Shown here in pieces: positions 1 through 13,400 of a stretch of 64,000 bases of DNA (position 1 is the first letter of the stretch; the number at the start of each line of letters is the position of its first letter). This stretch comes from Pterois miles. Lineage: Eukaryota; Chordata; Actinopteri; Perciformes; Scorpaenidae. The stretch is from assembly GCA_947000775.1 (NCBI GenBank), contig CAMQGK010000242.1, positions 1,247,501 to 1,311,500 of the forward strand, in the 5' to 3' direction. The notes under the pieces were generated by a model, which saw nothing but the letters and a program-made list of their open reading frames with translations, was not told where the DNA came from and searched no databases. The translations under genes were made by a program, and so were the position numbers.

Positions 1-1038
1 GCTCCTTATTTAATATGTACATACTGTATCATCTGTCACTGTCGATATACATCCTACTCACTGTACATACACTGTGCTGTATATAGACACCTATGCATAT
101 GCATAATGTATATAGTCATCTTGTCCATGTACTGGGTATACATTCAGGATTGATTTCTTTGCTCTAATTTAATGTTTATAACTTACAGAACACTTGTATA
201 TAGACATTTCCATTTTATTATTTTGTTGATGGTCATTGGTGCTTTTTTAATATATATTATATACTATTATATAGACACCTATTTTATCTCTTGTGTACAT
301 AACAGTCCTGTCTATTGCTTGACTTGTCCAGCTTTGTTGTCCTTGTCCTGAGCTGTATCTTCTACTTCTGTACAGTTCAGTACACTCAGAGAGATAAATA
401 AATATAAAACAGCCAGTTTCCTTGTATGTATGTACTTTGCAATTCTGATTATGAGAAGAACTCATTAGCATTGCTTTGTCATGTTTGCGTCCACCTGATG
501 GATTAATTATTCACTCTTTTAGAGCTCTGTTTTGGTCTCCACCAACTCCTGAGGATGCTATCTGACTGTTTAGTGGCTGTTTGCTGCTGGAAACAAGCAG
601 TGAGAACGTTAAACACCAAACCATGAATGAGCCTTAAATCCAGACTAGGAGCTGGAAGTGGCTCAGAAGCTTCCCAGAGACGTGGACTTGGTGAGAATCT
701 GCTGTGCTGTGGAGCCTTTCACATTATCTGATTCATTGTTTATATAAAGTATTGATTAGTGGAGCTTTATAGAAATTATAACCTGGCTATTGAGTTCTTC
801 TAACATACTGTAAGTACCTACGGGTATCTACCCTGCCAACATGTTGCTGTTAAAGTATTTCACAGCGGGATTACAGTCCGTATACTGCTGTTTTAAGACT
901 ACATGTTGTTATATTTCTTCTACAATGAAGCATCGTCTACTCCTACTACTACGCCTGGAACACAAAACATTTTGGGTAGGGATCTCTTAAATTTGGTAAT
1001 TAAAAAGTCCTGACCAAGATTTTTAGTGGTTCATCTTA
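1..1038. other. 3'-most part of the last intron
   Basis: T/A-rich sequence with many tgtacat/tatatag phrases at 1-470, resembling a degraded retroelement 3' UTR. No gene recognised. The next birc6 exon was looked for on the minus strand through 1-7318 and not seen. Confidence 0.45.
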
Positions 1039-1190
1039 AAGGGCGGCACGGTGGTACAGTGCTCAGTACTGTGGATGGCCTTACAGCAAGAGGGTCACAA
1101 GGTTGAATCCAGCTCCTTCTGTGTGGAGTTTACATGTCCTCCCCATGTTAGTTTGGGTTTCTCCAGCCTCTCCTGTTTCCTCTGCCTGTC
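1039..1190 (+). mobile_element. SINE-A fragment
   Basis: It has gggcggcacggtggtacagtg, agcaagagggtcacaaggttgaat and ctccttctgtgtggagttta, the head half of the SINE-A family. Truncated after about 150 bp. Confidence 0.7.
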
Positions 1191-2510
1191 CACCTGTACG
1201 TACTACCTGTGCACTCATTGTGCATCACCAGAGTCTTCCTCCAGCTGCAGACAGCTGAGAGTACTACCAGCAGCCACGCTGGTCTTTTACGTTCATAATG
1301 ATAAATAAACAACAAATGCAGATGATCGCATGTACACACACTCAAATAAATATAAGTTACACAACAGGTCTATTCTTTCATTTTGCTGTGCAACAAACAG
1401 CAGAGAAATAATTCATTCAGCCACGACCAGCTCTCCTGACCTGACAGGCAGGGGGACTATCTGGTTTCCCAGTTTTTCATTACAGGCGGCCTCTTGATGG
1501 GGCCTTCCTGACATTTATTGACAGCTCAGAGCTCCGGGGCAACTGGCTCTTATACAGAAGGTGGTCCGAGAGCCCCCAGCTTTCATTTGACAGAGTGCAC
1601 CGTGACCTCAATTAACAACATACAATGGGCCAGTTAGCACAGTATTCAGTCAACTGCGGTGGTGGTAAATGCATGGATCTGAAAGGAAAATGTGTCATCA
1701 TTAAGGCTACGCTTCAACTGAGCATGTGGTGATACATAATCAGACAAGAGGCTATAAAGCTCATGTTGCACACACACACATGTAAGTGTGTATCAGAGCC
1801 ATTTACCAGATAATGAGGAGCAATTACAACACTCACAATGCCTTTTATCAGCTGTTATTTAATCATGAGACCAGGACACACGGCAGCACACACAGATCCT
1901 CCTGCAGACTGAACCAACCCAGCAGCATTAGGCACATTCACACATTCAGCGCTAGCCGGTTCTGGGCTGATGATGCCTGGGAGGCCAAACTGTCACTTCT
2001 ATCCAAACTCAACACAAAAAGGGCCTGATCTAACAAACTGTCACAGGCCGGGTCTGCCTGGATCTCTGGATAATGACTGAATTAGGATTCTACCGCCGGA
2101 TCACCACACCTGTAGCCAGTTTAAGGTAAAAGGGGACGGGGAAGGAAACCCTCCATGTTCATGCTTCTTCTTCTGCTTCTTTATTCCTGGTAAATGGTAG
2201 AGATTTTATGGCTCAGCCAGATGGAGCACCACAATATGAGACAACCCAACAGTTTCAAATTACTCATTACTGAGTTTTCTCTGGAAAGAGCAAATAATAA
2301 CCATAGCAAGGAAAAACAGTCAGTTGAGGGTGTAATAAAATGGCTGTATTATTACTGCATTAAAACGGTGAATTTAGTGTTGAGTTACTTAAACTGTGAT
2401 GTGAATAGTTTCTGTAGTGAATCCAGATAGCTGGTGACTACGTGGCAGCATCATATGCAAGAGAGAATAAGTGCAGAATATAGTTTTGACAGAATAACGT
2501 GACCTTCAGG

Positions 2511-2775
2511 CTGAACGGTGGTGCAGTGGTTACACCGTCACCTCGCAGCAACAGGGTCACAGGTTCGAATCTGGCTTGGGCTCCTTCTGTGTGGAGTTTA
2601 CATGTTCTCCTGTGTTAGTGTGGTTTTCTCCAGGTCCTCCTGTTTCCTCCCACAGTCCACGGACATGCAGGTTAACTGACGACTCTAAACGTCCTGCAGG
2701 TGTGAATGGTGTCTGTCTCCATGTGTGCTGTGATGGGTGAACCCCGCCTAATGTCCGCTATGATCGGCTCCTGAA
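2511..2775 (+). mobile_element. SINE-A copy, diverged
   Basis: The head is acggtggtgcagtggttaca, box B acaggttcgaatctggc, the body cctgtttcctcccacagtcc and ggtgtgaatggtgtctgtct, ending near gatgggtgaaccccgccta. The tail is lost. Confidence 0.75.
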
Positions 2776-3506
2776 GTACTGTATTTACCAGACTATAAGG
2801 CTCACCGAAAGTCTCCCAGCTGTTTAACTCAGACACTGATGATGAAGGATCTGATGGGTTTGTGGACGAGGAATAAACTGAAAAGTGAGAGTGTTGTTTA
2901 GTATTTCATGTGTTACATCTGAAAACTGTTGAGAGTTATTGAAATTATTGAGTTATTAAATGAATTGAATAAAGTTTGACTTATCTTTGTTTCTCTTACT
3001 GTGCCTTATAGTGTGAAAAATACGGTACCTACCTTAGTGGGCTAAAGTACCACTACTCTGCTCCCTCTGTGGCTGTGACGAGAGTAGTTTTATAGAGCAC
3101 AGAGGGTCAGCCCAGCACTAATCAGCAGCAATGGCCTGAGGAGCCGAGGCAGGACAGAAGCGATGGACTGACCTGCCCTGTTCAGCCCACTAAAGCCCTG
3201 TGTGTGCACTGACAGCTCTGCTGGAAGCTCTTCACTCAGCCAGAGGTCTACCTGACTGAGAGCAAGGCTTTACTTCAGCAAACAGAGCTGGTTACAGCTG
3301 CACCAGGTTTGGACCAAACAAATACTGTCAGACGTCGCCTGTATTTATCACTATAGGACACATACTGTTAGTCTGATTGTTCAGCATTTACTACCCTGAA
3401 AATCCCTCCAAGCAGCAGATTATTAATAAAATGACTTTATATAGAGGATCTATGAGCCATATAGGACTGACTGGTTAGGGGAGGAATGTTTCCCTGAACT
3501 AAACTT

Positions 3507-4070
3507 AACATTGAACTTAACATTAACCCTTAGATTTATCATTTCCCTCAACATTAACCCTTAGATTTATCATTTCCCTCAACATTAACCCTTAGATTTA
3601 TCATTTCCCTCAACATTAACCCTTAGATTTATCATTTCCTTCAACATTAACCCTTAGATTTATCATTTCCCTCAACATTAACCCTTAGATTTATCATTTC
3701 CCTCAACATTAACCCTTAGATTTATCATTTCCCTCAACATTAATCCTTAGATTTATCATTTCCCTCAACATTAATCCTTAGATTTATCATTTCCCTCAAC
3801 ATTAACACTTAGATTTATCATTTCCCTCAACATTAATCCTTAGATTTATCATTTCCCTCAACATTAATCCTTAGATTTATCATTTCCCTCAACATTAACC
3901 CTTAGATTTATCATTTCCCTCAACATTAACCCTTAGATTTATCATTTCCCTCAACATTAACCCTTAGATTTATCATTTCCCTCAACATTAACCCTTAGAT
4001 TTATCATTTCCCTGAACATTAACCCTTAGATTTATCATTTCCCTCAACATTAACCCTTCGATTTCTCCTC
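3507..4070. repeat. 31-bp minisatellite, about 18 copies
   Basis: Tandem ccctcaacattaacccttag / atttatcattt with few substitutions. To 4320 it runs into a pyrimidine-rich degenerate tail, whose minus strand reads as a spurious Lys/Glu/Arg-rich frame. Confidence 0.96.
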
Positions 4071-4329
4071 CTGATTTTTTCCCTAGGGTCCTGCAGCTTT
4101 AGATTTTCATTTCCTCAACATTAATCCTTTATTTTTCTTCCTCAAATTTGTTTCTTCCTTCCCTTGTTTTCTTCCTTCTTGTTTCTTCCCCCTCCTTTTT
4201 CTCCCTTCTTCCTCTTCCCTTGTTTCTTTCCCTAATTCCCTGTTTTCTTTCTCAACATTCCCTTGTTTTCTTTCCCTCACATTCTTGTTTTCATTTTCAA
4301 CATTAACCCTTAGAAAAAAAAAGTATCTC

Positions 4330-5284
4330 AGCCAGCAGCCCCTCGGCTGTCCTCTCCTTCTCATCTCCAGACAGCTTTCTGGATCTTTCTGCAGGTTTTG
4401 TCTCAAAGTGACGTTCTAGTTGATTTCTTTGAATACAGACATGTTTGTTGTAAACTAAGCTCACAGCTTTACCACCAACCTCTGAAAAACTAATCAGTTG
4501 TTGATTTATTACAGCCGAGTCTCCTCAGCAGGAGACGCTGCTTCAAACATCACTCAGTCAGTTTACATCAGTGTGACAGGAAGAAGCTCACTGACAACAC
4601 ACCAGCACTTCAAAACAAAAGCTGTTTACTGTTTTTTTTAGCTTCTTAAGTAAAATTATGTGGTTTGTCTGAGACCTGCCGGGCCGGGCAGAACCATCCC
4701 GAAAGCTGTATAATGTCCAGGTCTGCTATATACCGTAACAGTATGATATGATACTGTACTGAGGACAACAAGCTCTTATCAATGAGGCCTCACTCTGAAA
4801 ACCATTCCAATCCACTTTGATCCCATTCGCTAAACAACGTTTGGCATGAGGAGAACTCAGTCTTATCATTAGTATAAAAACGCATTCTGACTGGACGGTG
4901 TCTCTGACAAACCTGGACTCATTAAACTTATACTACTGGGACTTCAGTGTGCGACATGCACAACCTCGGCCTCAGTCTACGACGCTGCAGCGCCATCTGC
5001 TGTTTCATTTAAATCCATCATCTCCACCACTCATGCTGTACTTACAGGCACACACACAGCTTCCCCTGTCATTAAGGAGTCGATAGAGGCTAGCCTGCAG
5101 TTACCACTGAGCTCAGACACCACAGTCGACCAAATCCACCATCTCAGCATCAAAGGTCAGCAACAGATGAATAGCAGAGGGTCAGATCATGAGATGGGGT
5201 ATGGACACTCAGAAAAAACAGACCCCGTGAAACGGTGCACAGACACAGGTGTGTGCACGCTGCTGCCATGTTAAGATATGGGCG
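4330..5284. other. Intronic sequence
   Basis: No recognisable gene or repeat. 2776-3506 is likewise unassigned. Confidence 0.4.
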
Positions 5285-5660
5285 CTTTCACAAGCCAACA
5301 CTGAGCCCTTTGCGGTTCAGCCCCTGGTACGGTGGTTCATTTGGACTGTTGTGAACGCAGCAGTCGTACTCTGGTGTGGACCAAAACACCCGGTCCCAGA
5401 CCACTTGGGGTTCTCGTGGACCATTTGACTGATGAACCCTCACAGCCACCTTAGAGAGCGGCTTTAATCCACACTCTGGTCTCTGATAATATCCAGAGGC
5501 CTCATTTATAAAACACTGCATACAATCCACCCTTAATATTTCAGTACAAATGACAAACTGTGCATACGCCAAAAAATATTTAGATTTTTAAAACCATGTG
5601 TACGCCTCTCAGTATGCAGTTTCCCTTTTATAAATCCCAAATCAACTCGGAAATGCGTGC
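5285..5660. repeat. Dispersed fish repeat fragments
   Basis: Phrases such as gtgaacgcagcagtcgtact, ggcctcatttataaaacact and ccttttataaatcccaaatc are typical of interspersed fish DNA repeats. The family is not named and there is no coding capacity. Confidence 0.45.
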
Positions 5661-7318
5661 ACATGGATCAGCCTCGTGTGCCGTCCACGACACGGCCACA
5701 GTCAACCATGACTAGTCAACGTAGCCCGCCGATCGACGGTTCTTTACCGCAGCAACGACTGAGAGGAAGACCAACCGTAGGTGTCTGTGGCCACGCTGCG
5801 ATGGACACCTTTCTACTGGACCCAGCTTTGAGCTTTGATCCTTCTGCAGTCCCTGAACAACCTGCCTCACAGCCAGGACCTGCCAGTTCATTCATTCAGA
5901 CTCTGAGCTGCTTGTGAGCTATTTGATCTGTTTTTCTGTATGTTGCTATGTGCTGCTGCGTGGATATCTCTGAGTTTTTCTGTACTGGCTGTAGAAACAG
6001 GTTTCCCTTTGGGAACAACCAGTGCCAGCCCGTCACACACTCTGGATATAATCTGAAAACAAAAGTTTGATAGGTGAACACTCTTTATTTCTGAATTTAA
6101 GTTTTATTAGAGTGAACTTGGCCTGTATTATTATTAGGACGGATAATGAGGATATGAAGTGTATGCTGTGTTGTGGCTTTACTTCCAGACTTTGCCTTTT
6201 TACACACTTCATATGAGGTGAAGATGTGCCGAGAAGGCCGTGCGCCACCGTGCGCACTGAAGGCAGCGTCTGATAGTTGTTTTCAGCTCGTCTATGTATA
6301 CTGCATCTTTCAAAAATAAATCATAAATAAATGAATAAAGTCCTGTTCACTGTATGGAAACTAAAACCCTACTTGGTGATATATGCACAGTATTCGAAGA
6401 CATTACTGAAAACTACCGACACTCTGTGCTGCAGTTCTTTTATCCTACTTGATCGGCTGATATTTTCGACGGCTCCGAACGCTCCCCAGCTGACCACCGA
6501 GTGTCGGTAGTCCGGCCCTCTCCTCTGTGCTCCGGGGTGCAGACAGCGCTGATGAAATATTGATCAGATTCTAAGAGCCACCCATGAATAGCCTAAATAC
6601 TCAGGTCTGTTTTCAAAGAGCCGCGATTCCTCGGCTGTCATATCTATCGCTAAAACAGAATAATAAAAATACAGGCCATCCCACTGTCAGTGGTAGCACT
6701 GGCACAAACTAACTTTCTTTGATTCTAATCCAGTTATCGAACCATTTAATAGCTGTCGACAAAACGCCTCAACTCAAAGTCCAATAACCCTCAACTTCTG
6801 GAGCTTTCCACCATACGACACAGACTTCATTGGCAGACTGATCTTGCTCAGTTGTCAAGGAAAGATGATCGATTTCAGCTTTCAGTCGTGTGTGTGTGAC
6901 ATGGGTGTGACTGTTGAATTGACGCCTTTGGTCATGTGCTGGTTTTGTGACCCATACTATCTTTGTCACTGGAGTTCCTCCTGTTTTAGATGGACAATCC
7001 GGTTCATCCCCATCAGGCACAGAAACACTGTTATATGCCCAGTGAAATACAGGGAATGAAAACGTTGTCAGGAATGTCACCTGGTCTGACTGAATGTCCA
7101 CTGCAGTTTGGCAGGTGTCTGTTTTTTATAGTAGAAACGTTTTCGACCTGTTCTGCCTTGTGCTCTGTGATGACTCTGTTCTACTGAAACACACAGAGCT
7201 TTAAAGCCAACCAGTGGTACCTCAGGTAAAATGTGGGGCGCCGAAGAGCTAGCTGTCACAGTGCTGCCTCTTTGAGTTTATGCGTCTGACCGTTCACCTG
7301 TAAAAACAAGGAGCCTAC
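5661..7318. other. Last intron next to exon 53
   Basis: 6355-6560 holds a dispersed repeat also present at 13590-13700 (tatatgcacagtatt..gaagac..ttactgaaaact). The rest is unassigned. Open frames on both strands at 6769-7259 overlap each other and show no domain. Confidence 0.45.
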
Positions 7319-7490
7319 CTGAGTCATTGCGCAGGTAGGAGGACATGGCGGGGATGAGGCAGGACTGGCTCAACAGCTCCTGCAGCACCGCCGGCAGAGC
7401 TGAGCTGTTGTGGGCTCTAATGTCTGCTGAGGAGGCGTCGGCGCTGTGGCAGCTGCTGGATCCTGCTGGGTTGATGTAACTTGCCAAGAC
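7319..7490 (-). CDS. birc6: birc6 exon 53 (last in window)
   Basis: It encodes VLASYINPAGSSSCHSADAS, then ALPAVLQELLSQSCLIPAMS and SYLRNDS. It leaves one base for the next exon, which lies outside the window. The catalytic UBC domain is encoded a few exons further on. Confidence 0.97.
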
Positions 7491-10400
7491 CTAGTGAACA
7501 AAACAATATATACATACAGTGAGACTAATTATTACAATAAAACGTCTGCCTTGTTTAACTTTTGTGCCTCACTAGGAACATTTTTGCCATTTTCATTTTG
7601 ATTTCTTTGATAATTTTGTCTGTTAATTCATATGGCAAACAGTTTGGCAAAGTTATGAGTTTTCCTTTGAATTCTGGAAGTTCAAACTCATCTCGAAAAA
7701 TCCATCGTAAACAATGAAGCCAAAATATACACCGAGACCCTTAAGGACAAAAATGTCCCCACTGAAAGCCAGTAAAACCCAAACGTTTCGATCCCACAAC
7801 CACAAGAGTGAAAAACAACCACGCCTTCCTGTATCATCAGCCTTCCAATCTAAAGCCCCGGCTGCTGAATAGTAGTTCATATTATTTTCCACCATATTGA
7901 TCCATTTTCTCATGTTTGCCCTGTGGGGGAAAATACATGATATTTTCCTGGTTTCCACAAGGGGCCATGGCGACTGAATTATGAAGCAACGGAGCAAACG
8001 TATGCAACTAAAATTATCTTGTGTGTGTGTGTGTGTGTGTGTATACATGTGTGTATGCAGGTAGCTAAAGAGACAGAAATTATACACACCACACACACAA
8101 TGTTGTGTTTCCATGACTTTTGAGACTGACCCTAACCCTAAGTTTAAGTTAGTTTCCTAATCCTAACCCTTAGCCTAACGTCAACACCTTAACCCTCAGC
8201 TGCTGAGCTACGATGGGAAACACAGCCACCAAAGCTCTAATATCATTTTATTTGTGATATAACTCAATGTGTTGACGTTGACAAGGTTACGTTTGTGAAC
8301 TACTCTGTGAAGCCACCATAGCTCTAAAATGATGTGACACAGATGGGTGGACTTACCTGCAGTAGACAGGTGACGTGTTCCTCTTCTAGCCGTTGTTTGG
8401 TGAGGGCCTGCTCCACATCCCAGCCCGAGGCTGTGGATCCAGTACCGAAACCAGTTCCTTTAGCCCAGTACAGCTGCTGCTCCTCACTGGTCCCTCCACC
8501 GTGACAGTTGGATATCTGCGGCTGTCAACACAGACACAAACGTGAGATAATGAGCAGGATTAGAAGGATGGGTCTGGGATTTCTGATCACTTTCTCATAA
8601 TATATTTTAGATTTCCCTTATATGTTTTTAAAGAAAGTGGTTCCCAGTGTATTAAAATGGCGGCTGGGTAATAAGGCAAAGGTTGCATTTGAATGAGGGG
8701 TGAAATTCTGCACTGCACACTGGTAACTTGAGCTGAGCCTACAGATATCCACACTGTCCTTCAAAATGAAGGTAAAGCCTCCTTTGTCCTGGAACATGCT
8801 GGAAAATTAGCAAAAAAGAGGGTCATGGGATTGTTTTTGATGGTAATATGGAGTAAAAACCTGGATAAAAGTGAAAGCTATAAGACGTTAAATCAAGAGT
8901 TGATGTTTTCTGTCCGTCTTATTTTCAGGTCTGTGCTCCCATAGTACATAACAGGTCAGCCACTGCCACAGTGACAAGTCACTGGCTCGCGTTCAAGTCA
9001 TCGGCTCCATGATCCGTACTCCATAAATCCAGAGGGGGTCCGGAGAGCTGGCATGAGACTGGATATGTCACCACAACAACAAACACCAGAGAACTGGTTC
9101 AGAAGAACCTACTTTAATGTTAAGGATGATATTTTGTCATATCTGATCTGTTATAAAACATATTTTCAGGGATGCATGATATGGATTTTCTCAGTCGATA
9201 GGATAACCTATAATTAGCTGCTTCTCTGTATTCTGAGGGCAGACAGTCTTGTTGGAGCATGAGGTTTGAGGAGATCAGGCATGTATGAATGGAATGTGAT
9301 TTACAGTTTACAGCCTGATCTCACAGGGACACATAGCCAGTGAGAGGAAGTTAAAACTGGTGTGACATGCCCTTTTCACAGCAGTCATTGCAGGGTGACT
9401 ATGTGCAATCAGTGAGGGATAATGTACAGCGAGCAGGTCATTGTTGTGAAATTAACCTCGACGTGGAGCAGAGGGGTCTTACGTCACCCTGACGGGCTTT
9501 ATTTCACAGTGACCCGCTAGCTGTACATTACCCCACTTATTACAGGGCTATTTACTTCGTAAAATTAAACCTGCTATGTTTGTCACAAAGTCAGATTTAT
9601 AGCAGTTCATGTTTTTCAACTTGACTTTTTTGGGCTTCTGTGATACCTAAAAGTCCAACAGTTGTTTGGGCTGGAATAAGACTGGACCAGATTGTGGCAG
9701 CAGCTGGCACCTCGTCCTGCCACAGTCAGTCTGCAGAGGCCTGCAGATGACTCGATGGAAATCTTCTCAGCCAGTTCAATGGGCAGGACAGTTGTAGGGT
9801 GGTAAGAAGTAAAAACCAACGAGGCAGAGAGCCTTATATCATGGTTTCTCCATCAGCGTGAACAACTAAACAATCATTCAGGCAAAGTGACAGATTAGCT
9901 AGATTAGCTAGCTAATTAGATTAGTTAGTGTTTGTCTTCTTTTTCTGTAGTCAAGGCCCCACATTCAAACAGCAGAGCTGGAGTCAAATCAAACACTGAG
10001 GACTTTTCAGAAACAGATAAAGGTTAGGGAGCTACTGTGTGTGTGTGTGTGTGTGTCTCTGTGTGTGTCTGTGTGTCTCTGTGTGTGTCTGTGTGTGTGT
10101 CTGTGTGTGTCTGTGTGTGTCTGTGTGTGTCTGTGTGTGTGTCTGTGTGTCTCTGTGTGTGTCTGTGTGTGTGTGTCTCTGTGTGTCTGTGTGTGTCTGT
10201 GTGCGTCTGTGTGTGTCTGTGGTCTGTGTGTGTCTCTGTGTGTCTCTGTGTGTGTCTGTGTGTGTGTTGTGTGCTCTGTGTGTTGTGTGTCTCTGTGTGT
10301 GTCTCTGTGTGTCTGTGTGTCTCTGTGTGTGTGTCTGTGTGTGTCTCTGTGTGTCTCTGTGTGTGTTCTGTGTGTGTCTGTGTGCGTCTCTGTGTGTGCG

Positions 10401-13400
10401 TCTGTGTGTCTGTGTGCGTCTCTGTGTGTGCCCTCTGTGCGTCTCTCTGTGCGTCTCTCTGTGTGTGTCTCTGTGTGTGTGTCTCTGTGTGTGTCTGTGT
10501 GTGTGTGTGTGTGTGTGTGTCTCTCTGTGCGTCTGTCTGTGTGCGTCTCTCTGTGTGCGTCTCTCTGTGTGCGTCTCTCTGTGTGTGTCTGTCTGTGTGT
10601 GTCTGTCTGTGTGTGTCTCTCTGTGTGCCTCTCTCTGTGTGTGTCTGTCTGTCTGTGTGTCTCTCTGTGTGTGTCTCTCTGTGCGTCTCTCTGTGTGTGT
10701 CTCTCTGTGTGTGTCTCTCTGTGTGTCTGTCTGTGTGTGTCTGTGTGCGTGTCTCTCTGTGTGTGTCTGTCTGTGTGTGTCTCTCTGTGTGTGTCTCTCT
10801 GTGCGTCTCTCTGTGTGCGTCTCTCTGTGTGTGTCTCTCTGTGTGTCTCTCTGTGCGTCTCTCTGTGTGTGTCTCTCTGTGTGTGTCTGTGTGTCTGTGT
10901 GCGTGCGTCACACCTCAGACACACTGGAGCTGGCGTTGGGGTTGCGGGGGGCGTGGTGGCTGAGAGCTGACAGGCAGGCCAGGATGAGGTGGATGGCTCC
11001 AATCTCCAGAGCCATGCGGCGCAGCAGAACGCCGTCATCGGTGGTCAGAGGGGTGCTGCTGAACAACGCTCGCAGCACGTGGAACGGCAGTGTGGGCAAC
11101 ACGTTGGCTGATGGAGACTGCAGGATATGACCTAACAGGATGCCAAAGCACAGTTAATATTTCATATGTGCCTGTCTAGCTGCTGAGTGACCTGTATCAC
11201 TTAACAAGATGGAAAAGATGCTCTGATATCAATCACTGACTGACTGGAAAACAAACGCAGCATCAGGGAGAAATAATAACGAAGTGTTGGGAGAGCTCGG
11301 AAAGCATCGGAGGTGAGACATATGCATTACAGCGACAGAATGTTGTCTCATATTTGATCAGAGTTTGAGCATCTGATCGGAGGTCACGAGCTTCACCAGC
11401 AGTGATCGACTCCTCAGCTGTGATTGGTTGGTTTTCTTCAGTCAGCGTGGAATCAAATTCCATCAGGAGCACTGAAAGGAGGCGGAGCATCTGCCAGGTG
11501 AGCTAAGCTACCAGTTAGTCTCCATTAAATGAAGCTACTCCCCAGAGAAAGGGAGCCAGCTGAGCTCCGCAACGGGACAACTAGTCCTACTACATCGAAA
11601 TATTTTTATTTTTTTTAGACTGAAGAACTTCATTCCAGGTCAACCGACGTAATCAATAAATGTCTAAAATATTATAGAATTAATAATAAAAAATAAATTA
11701 CAATGCACTGTACAGTGCATTCAACTACCAATCCACACTTTGGTGACCATGTGTACGCGACCGCAGCAACTCCCTGAGACCAGCTCCTGTCCCTCCTCAC
11801 CCTCCACCACCTGTCCATCAAGTAAACATAAGCCTGAGTGTCATTATTCCCTGCAGCAGAGACGTCGTAGGCATCAGTCCGAGGATTGGTATGTGACGTC
11901 ACCGTCATACAGATGTGTTGCTGACAGCTACACATACTATACTCACACGTATACACATCACTTACTGATCCACAGCAGAAAACTCCGCTGTGCTTCAGCT
12001 TCACAAATCCTCGGGAAAATGTAGTCTGTGTGGACGCTACCACACTACGTGATACTTCTGAAAACAGCTGTAAGTAACGCGACTTACAGCAGCGTTACTG
12101 CCTAACTCTGTATATAAGATTAATATCAGACCATCTCTCTTATGAGCAGAAGTAGGGGTTGTTACAAGGTTGAACTTTAACGGACATTATTAATATTCAA
12201 GACAAGAGGATCAGATACAAGAAAGACAAGCAGAGGATGAACAATTCTGTATGTGTGAAACCTTTTTTTAACCATTTTCTCGACACTGGGTGTGACCTTA
12301 GTGAAGGCCCGTGCTGCCAGCTGTGTGGTGCTCTCAGACTTACTGCCCTCTCCATCGTCTGTGACGCCCAGCACCAGGCGCAGCAGACACTGGGCGTGCT
12401 TCCTCTCCTTCAGCAGCACCTCCGCATACCCCGGCAGGCGCAGGAACAGGCCGAAAGCCGCCAGCGAGTGGGCAGGGATGGGCGACATGGTCTGCACGGA
12501 GGACGAGGACGACGAGGACGACTGAGACTGCTGCTTGTTGATGGGCGGCGGCTCTGCGGCAATGGAGTCTGGCGCCTCATACACCAGCTCGCCCGACTGC
12601 TCTATGGTTACCCATTCAAATTGGTCGCTGTCCTTGGGCTTCTCCTGTGTGGTGGAGGGCACCACTGGGGCACTGACCTGTGAACAAGCATCCGGGAGAA
12701 CAGAGGGTCACTGGGCAAAGCTGAGAGTAAATATGAGACAATGCTGACAGCTGGATTTAGGAGAGCAGAAACTCTGCAGTCATGATGTGGCCAATTCAAA
12801 GCCTGAGGGAGAGGAGGCTCTATATCCTGGACATGTAAGATACAAAACTCTTCCACTTCATATGGAACCAACGATTACCGTCATTATCAATTAATCCACC
12901 AGTTACTTTCATTATTACTCGTTTGGTCTATAAATACCAGAAAATAGTAAAAGAGTCATCACAATCACTTGTGCTCCCTAGATGCACAGATCACAGAAGT
13001 TTAACTGACCTGGTGTTGTACTGGGATCATTAAGTGCTCCCTTCATTTGTTTTTAACAGTGCATATACACTATAACTTTGGAGTTTTTCATTAGATTTCA
13101 TTGTCTGTGGCAGGCCATGAGTCACACCTGCTGAACGACATCGGGGTAGAGCATGGGCAGCCTCTCCGCGATCAGGGCCAGGCCACCCATGCCTGCAAAG
13201 ACCTGCAGCGGGGACTGGATGGGGTTGGTCTCCAGCAGGGACTCGTCAGTGGCGGCGTCCAGACATTCTTCACTGGGTGTCATTGGTTCGTCCTCAGGAC
13301 AGCTGTTCAGCATGTCACAGTGGTCCACTGAAAGGACAGCAAACAGAGAACCTGTTGTATGTTCACGCACGGTCTGTATTTGTTTGTAACCTACAGTCAG

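Noticed and set aside
4107..4406. 99-codon Lys/Glu/Arg-rich minus-strand frame
   Set aside because: Low-complexity pyrimidine tract at the end of the 31-bp minisatellite.
7653..8114. 153-codon minus-strand frame in intron 52
   Set aside because: Contains a translated GT microsatellite and no conserved segment.
8130..8180. Interstitial telomere-like ccctaa repeats
   Set aside because: Only two or three imperfect units, not a telomeric array.
10007..11130. Very long open frames (295-363 codons) on both strands across the GT-type array
   Set aside because: They consist of Cys/Val or Thr/His/Arg/Glu dipeptides dictated by the repeat, and overlap a real birc6 exon in a different frame.
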